Shown: one piece after another, positions 1 through 5,812 of the stretch
Position numbering within the stretch: the stretch's first letter is position 1
Layout of the letters: the number at the start of each line of letters is the position of its first letter
Origin: Bifidobacterium breve
GTDB lineage: Bacteria; Actinomycetota; Actinomycetes; S36-B12
Length of the DNA: 6,909 nucleotides
Direction of reading: 5' to 3'
NCBI GenBank assembly: GCA_945885645.1
Contig: CAMCYV010000079.1
Span: forward strand, 1-6,909
Program-made: the position numbers and the translations under genes
Notes under the pieces: generated by a model
The model's input: only the letters and a program-made list of their open reading frames with translations
What the model was told of the DNA's origin: nothing
Database searches by the model: none

Positions 1-1
1 A

Positions 2-1219
2 CTCGTTCCCGACCCCACCACCGCCTACCTTGACCCATTCCGTCCTGCCAAAACTCTGATCATGAACTTCTCAATCCTGGACCCGTTCACCGACGAGCCA
101 TATTCGCGTGATCCTCGCAACGTTGCCTCCCGTGCCGAGGCATATTTGAAGTCAACCGGGATCGCTGACACGGTCTATTTCGGTGCGGAAGCTGAGTTTT
201 ATGTTTTTGACGACGTGCGGTTTGAAACCAATCAGCACTCCGGTTACTACTACATCGATTCCGTTGAAGGCGCATGGAACACCGGCCGCGTCGAAGAGGG
301 CGGCAACCGTGGCTACAAGACCCGCTACAAGGGTGGCTACTTCCCAGTTCCACCGGTTGACCACTTCGCTGACATCCGCGACGACATGGTGCTCAAGTTG
401 GAGCAGGTGGGGCTCAAGGTTGAGCGTTCACACCACGAAGTTGGTACCGCCGGACAAAGTGAGATCAACTACATGTTCGCCAGCCTTCGTAATTCAGCCG
501 ATGATCTGATGAAGTTCAAGTACGTGGTCAAAAACGTTGCTTGGGCCCATGGCAAGACCGCGACCTTCATGCCGAAGCCACTTTTCGGTGACAACGGTTC
601 GGGAATGCACTGTCACCAATCACTCTGGCTTGATGGCAAGCCCCTTTTCTACGACGAAAGCGGTTACGGCGGCCTTTCAGATATCGCACGCTGGTACATC
701 GGCGGCCTGTTGCACCACGCTCCATCACTTCTGGGGTTCACCAACCCAACCGTGAACAGTTACCACCGTTTGGTTCCCGGCTATGAAGCACCGGTGAACC
801 TGGTGTATTCGGCACGTAACCGCTCGGCCTGTATCCGTATCCCCGTAACCGGAGTTTCACCGAAGGCAAAGCGAATTGAGTTCCGGGTTCCCGATCCCTC
901 AAGTAACCCCTACCTGGCGTTCGCCGCCCAACTCATGGCCGGACTTGACGGAATCAAGAACAAGATCGAGCCAATGGCCCCGATTGATAAGGATCTCTAC
1001 GAACTGCCACCCGAGGAAATGGCGAACATACCACAGCTGCCAGCTTCATTGGACAAGGCACTCGAAGCACTCGAAGCAGACAACGAGTACTTGCAAGCCG
1101 GTGGAGTCTTCCCAGCAGATCTCATCGAGACCTGGATTAACTACAAGCGCACCAACGAAATCGATCCGATTCGTTTGCGTCCACATCCACACGAGTTCGA
1201 GATGTACTACGACATCTAA
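2..1219 (+). CDS. glnA1: Glutamine synthetase type I (GSI-beta), 5' truncated by window
   Basis: Catalyses ATP-dependent condensation of ammonia and glutamate to glutamine in the cytoplasm; the family forms dodecamers. The frame is open from base 2 and matches the family before the first ATG at 62 (LVPDPTTAYLDPFRPAKTL), so that ATG is internal. About 70 N-terminal residues, including the Asp50-type loop, are missing. Of 405 visible residues, metal and substrate motifs are intact: GAEAEF (residues 61-66), HHEVG (144-148), GSGMHCHQS (199-207), the flap glutamate in PGYEAP (E262), NRSACIRIP (273-281) and RIEFR (291-295). The GlnE target tyrosine is in DKDLYELPPEE, codon 998-1000. Resemblance to M. 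tuberculosis GlnA1 is close throughout and the C-terminus (HPHEFEMYYDI) is complete. It converges on glnE, the gene for its own modifying enzyme. The promoter lies outside the window. Identification is near certain; the '1' is assigned from motifs and gene order. Confidence 0.97.
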   Translation, partial: LVPDPTTAYLDPFRPAKTLIMNFSILDPFTDEPYSRDPRNVASRAEAYLKSTGIADTVYFGAEAEFYVFDDVRFETNQHSGYYYIDSVEGAWNTGRVEEGGNRGYKTRYKGGYFPVPPVDHFADIRDDMVLKLEQVGLKVERSHHEVGTAGQSEINYMFASLRNSADDLMKFKYVVKNVAWAHGKTATFMPKPLFGDNGSGMHCHQSLWLDGKPLFYDESGYGGLSDIARWYIGGLLHHAPSLLGFTNPTVNSYHRLVPGYEAPVNLVYSARNRSACIRIPVTGVSPKAKRIEFRVPDPSSNPYLAFAAQLMAGLDGIKNKIEPMAPIDKDLYELPPEEMANIPQLPASLDKALEALEADNEYLQAGGVFPADLIETWINYKRTNEIDPIRLRPHPHEFEMYYDI

Positions 1220-1248
1220 AAAACACTAAAAGCAAAAGCTATTTGAGG

Positions 1249-1297
1249 AAATACCCTCTGACCTGCGGGAGCGCAGTGTCAGAGGGTATTTTCGTTT
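1249..1297 (+). terminator. Long hairpin terminator between convergent glnA1 and glnE
   Basis: A 14 bp perfect stem pairs 1249-1262 with 1278-1291. Inside it a second stem pairs 1263-1267 (CTGCG) with 1272-1276 (CGCAG) around a GGAG tetraloop; only T1277 is unpaired. Together this gives a 19 bp hairpin with one bulge. On the plus strand it is followed by TTTTCGTTT, a modest U-tract, 30 nt after the glnA1 stop. On the minus strand the stem is followed only by TTT then CC, with T-runs further on, so it may also end glnE transcripts but less efficiently. The rest of the 107 nt intergenic region shows nothing else. Confidence 0.9.
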
Positions 1298-1326
1298 ATA
1301 CGCTTGCTACTTGTTGCTTTCGCGAA

Positions 1327-4302
1327 CTAAGCTTTACCGTAGAAGACCCGCTCGGTTACTCCTCGCGCCCTACGCGTTGCCCGCAGGTAATCCTGCTCGA
1401 GCTGTCCAACTCGAGAACGCGAATATCCCATCAGGTAGGCAATTGCGGCAAGGTCGGTTATGTCGATAGGAAGTACGTCACTTGGCTTGCCCTTGACAAG
1501 CACGATGGCATTGCGCACCTCACTGGCGAGTGCCCAAGCTTCGGACAGGATCACCGAGTCCCGATTGGCCAGTACACCAGCCTGTTCAGCCGCAACAATT
1601 GCCTTCAATGTTTGCGTTGTCTGCAACTCGGGAAATTCATTCCCATGGTTTAACTGCAATAGCTGAATTGTCCACTCAACGTCACTTAGTCCACCCCGCC
1701 CTAACTTGATATGACGGTTCGGGTCAATTCCCCGCGGGAGACGCTCCGTCTCCATTCGAGCTTTGAGTTTTCGCATCTCTAGTAACGCACTTGCACTCAA
1801 CCCGCCAATGGGATACCTCACGGGGGCAATCAGTTGTTCAAATCGGCTTCCCAGCTCGGCATCACCTGCCACCGCTCGAGCGCGAAGTAATGCTTGGGCC
1901 TCCCAAGGCGACGACCACTTTTCGTAGTAGGAGGCAAATGAGTCCAGCGATCGGACAAGGGGGCCATTTTTACCTTCGGGGCGTAAATCAGTATCGATTT
2001 CCATAGGTGGTTCATCTGCTGGTGCACTCAGGAGATTTCTCATCTGGTTTACCTGGGCGAATGCACTCTTCGCGGCACTTTCAGAGTCTTCACCGGAACC
2101 CGGCTCATAGACAAACATAAGGTCTGCGTCACTGCCGAAACCAATTTCTTTACCACCAAATCGGCCCATGGCTACAACTGCAACACGAACGTGCGAATCC
2201 ACATTTGCGGGAGCGCCGACGCTTGAGAGCGCTCCACCAATGGTGACTTCCGCAACCTCGGTGAGTGAGCGACCAACCGTACTGATGTCGGTCAACCGCA
2301 GGGCGTCCGCAGAACTGATCCTGAAAAGCTCTCGCCGTCTTATTGACCTCAATGAGGAGACGGCGCGTTCGGGATCTTCGTGGCGCTTAAGAATCGAGTC
2401 GATTTCTGGTCCAAGAACCGGCACAACCAAGTCCTCATTGTGGGCAAGCATTGACATGGATTCGGGCGCTTTTCGGATTAGATCCGTGACGTACTTACTC
2501 GAAGCCAACAAAATAGCCAAACGTTGCGCGACGAGTGAATCATCACGCAATAGGCGTAGATACCAATGACTTGTTCCCACCTGATCACTGACTGCACGAA
2601 ATGCGCTCAGCCCTGTATCGGGAAATGGAGCCTGGGCGAACCAGGACAACATGACCGGCAACAAAGTTCGTTGAATATTTGCCCGGCGACTCACTCCACT
2701 ACTCAGCGCCTCAATGTTACGCATTGCACCAACTGGGTCGAGGAAACCAAGTGCCCTGAGTCGGTCGGCTGCCGCTGCGCTGCTGAGCCGAGCCTGGGAA
2801 GCGTCCAATCCAGCAATAGCATTCAACAGTGGTCGGTAGAACAACTTTTCGTGGATGCGACGCACTTCAGTTCGATTGCGTCCCCACTGCTCAAGGAGTG
2901 TTGTTGCTGGATCACTCGTGATCCCCATACTGCGCCCAATCACCCGTAGTTCGTCGGGATCTGTTGGCATAGTGTGGGTTCGGCGCAAGTTACGCAACTG
3001 GATTCGGTGTTCCAGCGTGCGCAGGAAGCGATACGACTGTTCAAGTTTGGATGCTTCATCACGACCGACATACCCCCACATCGCAAGCGCGCGAAGGGCA
3101 TCGATCGTGTTACTGCTTCGAATAAGAACGTCGCTGCGCCCATGTACAAGCTGCAGAAGTTGGACGGAGAACTCAATATCTCGCAGCCCACCAGGACCTA
3201 ACTTGATTTCACGATTCGCAACTGCTGCGTCGACATGCTCTTCGACACGACGACGCATTGCTTGAACATCATTGACAAATCCTTCTCGGCCTGCCGCCGC
3301 CCAAATAAATGGCTGGACTCCGTGGATGTACTGCTCGCCCACCATTGGATCACCTGCAACAAATCTGGCTTTGAGGAGCGCCTGGAACTCCCACGTACTG
3401 GCCCAGCGTTCGTAGTAGCCGATGTGAGACTCAACCGTACGGACGAGGGCTCCCTGTTTCCCCTCCGGACGCAGGGCTGCATCAACTTCCCAGATCGAAC
3501 CTTCCGCTGTGCTGGCTCCACATGCCCGCATCAATCCCCTGGCAATCTGAGTTGCGTCATTGACCGATTCAGTGTGATCCGTCGCAAAAATGACGTCAAC
3601 ATCGGAGATATAGTTCAGTTCCCGACCACCCGTCTTTCCCATTGCAATAACGGCAATCGGGGTACGGGGTGCGGCGACCCCGACCCGGCCGATTGCCAGT
3701 CCCGCGTTAAGAGTTGCGTCAGCGAGATCTGAGAGCCACCCCGCGATTACTTCCATCGGGTAGATCCCAGTGAGATCGCGCACTGTGATTGCAATCAATT
3801 CTGCAAAGTAAGCGACGCGCAATCGGTCAAGAATGGGTTCCTCCGCCGATTCGGCAATTGGAATTTCATCCCTTGGATCAGCGCCAACGCACAGTAGGAG
3901 CCGATTCTTTATCCCTTGGGGAGGCTGCGCCAACGCCTCTCCGTCGGCGATCATTTCGATATCCGGGTGTCGAACCAAGAAGTCAGCTAACCCAGTCGAC
4001 ACGCCAAGGATATTCAATAGCCTGCCCAAAACGATTGGATCCGCCGTGATTGTTTTAGTCAAACGAGTCAATTGCTGCTCTGAAGAACTGGAAATCATTC
4101 GGGCCAGTGATGTTAACGCTAAATCTGGGTCGGCTACTCCGGCCAGAGAATCTAAAATAAGTAAACTGGAGATGACATGCCCGGTCAGTGATTTGATTTC
4201 GTTGACAGCGTCAAGAGCTGATTGGGAATCGATAACTCCAGCCTTGAGCAACCCAACACGCACCGAAGGCGCGCGAGAACCGTGCGAAGAATCTGCGCTC
4301 AC
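1327..4302 (-). CDS. glnE: Bifunctional glutamine synthetase adenylyltransferase / adenylyl-removing enzyme
   Basis: Adds AMP to a conserved tyrosine of type I glutamine synthetase, lowering its activity, and removes it by phosphorolysis. The protein is 991 aa, close to M. tuberculosis GlnE (994, from memory). It has the family's two nucleotidyltransferase halves. The N-terminal (adenylyl-removing) domain has GGRELNYISDVDVIF (225-239; D234, D236) and VDAALRPEGKQG (D274), then the helical motif IKLGPGGLRDIEF (366-378). The C-terminal (adenylyltransferase) domain has MGRFGGKEIGFGSDADLMF (712-730; D725, D727) and IDTDLRPEGKNG (D770), then IKLGRGGLSDVEW (865-877). Start is GTG, with an in-frame TAA 12 nt upstream leaving no earlier option; there is no convincing Shine-Dalgarno. 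The next candidate is GTG at codon 14. Stop is TAG. It lies 47 nt downstream of glnA2 on the same strand, so co-transcription is likely. Its likely substrate, GlnA1, is encoded convergently next door. Confidence 0.97.
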   Translation of the reverse strand: MSADSSHGSRAPSVRVGLLKAGVIDSQSALDAVNEIKSLTGHVISSLLILDSLAGVADPDLALTSLARMISSSSEQQLTRLTKTITADPIVLGRLLNILGVSTGLADFLVRHPDIEMIADGEALAQPPQGIKNRLLLCVGADPRDEIPIAESAEEPILDRLRVAYFAELIAITVRDLTGIYPMEVIAGWLSDLADATLNAGLAIGRVGVAAPRTPIAVIAMGKTGGRELNYISDVDVIFATDHTESVNDATQIARGLMRACGASTAEGSIWEVDAALRPEGKQGALVRTVESHIGYYERWASTWEFQALLKARFVAGDPMVGEQYIHGVQPFIWAAAGREGFVNDVQAMRRRVEEHVDAAVANREIKLGPGGLRDIEFSVQLLQLVHGRSDVLIRSSNTIDALRALAMWGYVGRDEASKLEQSYRFLRTLEHRIQLRNLRRTHTMPTDPDELRVIGRSMGITSDPATTLLEQWGRNRTEVRRIHEKLFYRPLLNAIAGLDASQARLSSAAAADRLRALGFLDPVGAMRNIEALSSGVSRRANIQRTLLPVMLSWFAQAPFPDTGLSAFRAVSDQVGTSHWYLRLLRDDSLVAQRLAILLASSKYVTDLIRKAPESMSMLAHNEDLVVPVLGPEIDSILKRHEDPERAVSSLRSIRRRELFRISSADALRLTDISTVGRSLTEVAEVTIGGALSSVGAPANVDSHVRVAVVAMGRFGGKEIGFGSDADLMFVYEPGSGEDSESAAKSAFAQVNQMRNLLSAPADEPPMEIDTDLRPEGKNGPLVRSLDSFASYYEKWSSPWEAQALLRARAVAGDAELGSRFEQLIAPVRYPIGGLSASALLEMRKLKARMETERLPRGIDPNRHIKLGRGGLSDVEWTIQLLQLNHGNEFPELQTTQTLKAIVAAEQAGVLANRDSVILSEAWALASEVRNAIVLVKGKPSDVLPIDITDLAAIAYLMGYSRSRVGQLEQDYLRATRRARGVTERVFYGKA

Positions 4303-4327
4303 AAGTTGAACTTAGTGCCTAGACACT
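4303..4327 (-). promoter_or_regulatory. Paired small inverted repeats directly before the glnE start
   Basis: Two adjacent inverted repeats abut the glnE GTG. At 4303-4313 there is AAGTT-N-AACTT, perfect around one central base. At 4314-4327 there is a 14 bp imperfect palindrome, AGTG-N-CTAG-N-CACT, with one mismatched pair. Loops are too short for a stable RNA hairpin in the first, so if functional they are more likely a protein-binding site or chance. They occupy the place where a ribosome-binding site would be expected. Function is unknown and confidence is low. Confidence 0.3.
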
Positions 4328-4331
4328 CAGC

Positions 4332-4365
4332 ATTAAATCGAAGGCAGGATTAAAGCGAAGGCAGG
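4332..4365. repeat. 17 bp tandem duplication spanning the glnA2 stop codon
   Basis: Two head-to-tail copies of ATTAAA(T/G)CGAAGGCAGG lie at 4332-4348 and 4349-4365, differing at one base (T4338 against G4355). The copy at 4349-4365 encodes the last residues of GlnA2 (LPSL) and its TAA stop; the other lies wholly in the spacer before glnE. Because the stop is inside the coding copy, the duplication leaves the protein unchanged. Each copy reads TTTAAT on the minus strand, a -10-like hexamer, but I see no -35 element at the right distance. Confidence 0.85.
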
Positions 4366-5687
4366 TATCGGTTGAGTTCCCAATTGGTTACCTGCTGGCT
4401 ATATTCGCTCCACTCGGCCTTTTTATTGCGCAGGAAGAAATCGAAGACATGCTCACCCAAAGTCTCGGCCACTAGTTCACTACTCTCCATAGCAATGATG
4501 GCTTGATTCAGGCTACCGGGCAATGGCTTCATGCCCAGTGCATTGCGCTCAACCTCACTCAGCGCCCACACGTCATCTTCGGCTTCTGGTGGAAGTTCGT
4601 ACCCTTCTTCGATTCCCTTCAACCCGGCCGAAAGGAGGAGTGCAAATGCCAAATACGGGTTAGCGGCGCTGTCGAGTGCACGATATTCGATGCGGGCGCT
4701 GTTTGCCTTATTGGGCTTATAGATCGGGACCCGTAATAGTGCGGAACGATTGTGCCGACCCCAGCAAACCCAGGCGGGTGCTTCAGCCCCGCCGGCGATT
4801 CGCTTGTACGAGTTAACCCATTGATTTGTAACAGCAGTTATTTCAGGCGCGTGCACCAATAAACCAGCGAGAAACGCCCGAGCCACTTTGGAAAGTTGGT
4901 GCGGAGCACCCGGTTCATAAAATGCATTGGTGTCACCTTCAAACAGTGAAAGGTGCGTATGCATCCCGCTGCCCGGGTGCTGCATAAACGGTTTCGGCAT
5001 AAAGGATGCAAAAATGCCTTGATCCAAAGCCACTTCCTTTATAGCCAACCGGAAAGTCATCAAATTGTCAGCCGTTGACAACGCATCGGCGTATCGCAGA
5101 TCTATTTCCTGCTGTCCTGGGCCACCCTCATGGTGGCTGAATTCAACTGAAATTCCCATTGCTTCCAGCATCGTGATGGCCTGACGCCTGAAATCATGTG
5201 CAAGTCCATTGGGTGCATTGTCGAAATACCCGTACCGGTCAATAGGTTCAGGTTCCCTGCCAGGCTCGGGTTCACCTTTGAAAAGATAGAACTCAACTTC
5301 GGGGTGGGTATAAAAAGTGAAACCCATATCGGCCGCTTTTGTCAGTGCCCGCTTGAGCACATGCCGTGGGTCCGCATAAGAGGGTGAGCCATCGGGCATT
5401 TTGATGTCACAGAACATTCGAGCCACGCCCGGGCCTTCCTCACGCCACGGCAAAATACTGAAAGTACTTGCATCGGGGCGAGCCAACATATCCGATTCGT
5501 AGACTCGCGCGAATCCTTCAATCGCCGAGCCATCAAAACCAATGCCTTCGGAAAAAGCTCCCTCAAGTTCAGCGGGGGCAATTGCCACAGACTTCAGCGC
5601 ACCCAGCACATCAGTGAACCACAGCCGAATGAAGCGAATATCGCGTTCTTCAACGGTTCGCAATACGAATTCTGCCTGCTTGTCCAT
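4350..5687 (-). CDS. glnA2: Glutamine synthetase type I, GSI-alpha-like paralogue without adenylylation tyrosine
   Basis: A 445 aa protein very similar along its whole length to M. tuberculosis GlnA2 (446 aa, from memory), including the start MDKQAEFVLRTVEERDIRF and the stretch GEHVFDFFLRNKKAEW. Glutamine synthetase landmarks are present: FTDVLG (24-29), GFDGSAIEGF (50-59), metal ligands in HPEVEF (E130, E132), SHHEGGPGQQE (E187, E194), PGSGMHTHLS (H243), NRSALLRVP (313-321) and RIEYR (332-336). Where GlnA1 has DKDLYELPPEE, this protein has EDDVWALSEVE, with Trp374 at the tyrosine position. It should therefore escape GlnE control. The start is ATG with AAGTGAGG 8 nt upstream. It is transcribed ahead of glnE and divergently from nadE. 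In mycobacteria glnA2 is dispensable while glnA1 is the main enzyme; whether that holds here is unknown. Some actinobacterial GlnA paralogues act on other amines, but close GlnA2 resemblance favours true synthetase activity. Confidence 0.95.
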   Translation of the reverse strand: MDKQAEFVLRTVEERDIRFIRLWFTDVLGALKSVAIAPAELEGAFSEGIGFDGSAIEGFARVYESDMLARPDASTFSILPWREEGPGVARMFCDIKMPDGSPSYADPRHVLKRALTKAADMGFTFYTHPEVEFYLFKGEPEPGREPEPIDRYGYFDNAPNGLAHDFRRQAITMLEAMGISVEFSHHEGGPGQQEIDLRYADALSTADNLMTFRLAIKEVALDQGIFASFMPKPFMQHPGSGMHTHLSLFEGDTNAFYEPGAPHQLSKVARAFLAGLLVHAPEITAVTNQWVNSYKRIAGGAEAPAWVCWGRHNRSALLRVPIYKPNKANSARIEYRALDSAANPYLAFALLLSAGLKGIEEGYELPPEAEDDVWALSEVERNALGMKPLPGSLNQAIIAMESSELVAETLGEHVFDFFLRNKKAEWSEYSQQVTNWELNRYLPSL

Positions 5688-5695
5688 TACGCCTG

Positions 5696-5703
5696 CCTCA
5701 CTT
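5696..5703 (-). promoter_or_regulatory. Ribosome-binding site of glnA2
   Basis: On the minus strand AAGTGAGG precedes the glnA2 ATG with an 8 nt spacer. The GTGAGG core is a good match to the anti-Shine-Dalgarno sequence and supports the ATG at 5687 as the start. It is the only clear Shine-Dalgarno seen at a gene start in the window. Confidence 0.75.
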
Positions 5704-5781
5704 CAATATGAAAGAAATCAACTTCTGCTGGTATAAGCCTGTCACCTATCGTCACTTTCGTCCTCTCCCTCGTGTTACGAC

Positions 5782-5796
5782 CAGGTTAATTACCTG
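5782..5796. promoter_or_regulatory. Operator-like palindrome upstream of nadE
   Basis: CAGGTTAATTACCTG is a 15 bp odd-length palindrome with perfect 5 bp arms (CAGGT / ACCTG); the inner pair at 5787/5791 mismatches and the next pair (5788/5790) matches. It lies between the candidate -35 and -10 elements of nadE, a typical repressor position. No regulator can be named from it. Confidence 0.35.
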
Positions 5797-5812
5797 CAGT
5801 AGCCTCAGCCCT

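Larger units (their letters stand above)
5688..5812. promoter_or_regulatory. Divergent glnA2 / nadE promoter region
   Basis: This 125 nt region separates the two divergent starts and must hold promoters for both. On the plus strand, TAGCCT (5800-5805) fits the actinobacterial -10 pattern TANNNT and sits 7 nt before the nadE ATG; TTACGA (5775-5780) is a weak -35 with a 19 nt spacer. On the minus strand, TATACC (+ strand 5730-5735) and CATATT (+ strand 5705-5710) are possible weak -10 elements for glnA2, neither with a good -35. GTCAC occurs at 5741-5745 and again at 5751-5755, exactly one helical turn apart, and GTTAC at 5774-5778. These recall the gTnAC half of GlnR boxes, but the GAAAC partner half is not convincingly present. 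Confidence 0.5.

Noticed and set aside
62..1219. ATG at 62 as the start of a short 385 aa glutamine synthetase
   Set aside because: The same frame is open back to the window edge and reads conserved GlnA sequence before 62, so the gene is cut by the window rather than truncated.
3235..4309. Open frames of 158-165 codons on the plus strand opposite glnE (3235-3732 and 3833-4309), and a 136-codon one at 1243-1653
   Set aside because: They lie wholly or largely antisense to glnE, whose protein is conserved end to end with both catalytic domains. Their translations show no recognisable motif and no ribosome-binding site stands out.
5741..5790. A full GlnR box in the glnA2/nadE intergenic region
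   Set aside because: gTnAC-like halves exist, but the GAAAC half at the required 6 nt spacing is not matched (GTTAA is the closest), so I record only operator-like repeats.
5708..5812. N-terminal extension of NadE from ATG 5708
   Set aside because: The frame is open, but the extra 35 residues do not resemble the NadE family, the ATG lacks a ribosome-binding site, and it would occupy the whole divergent promoter region.
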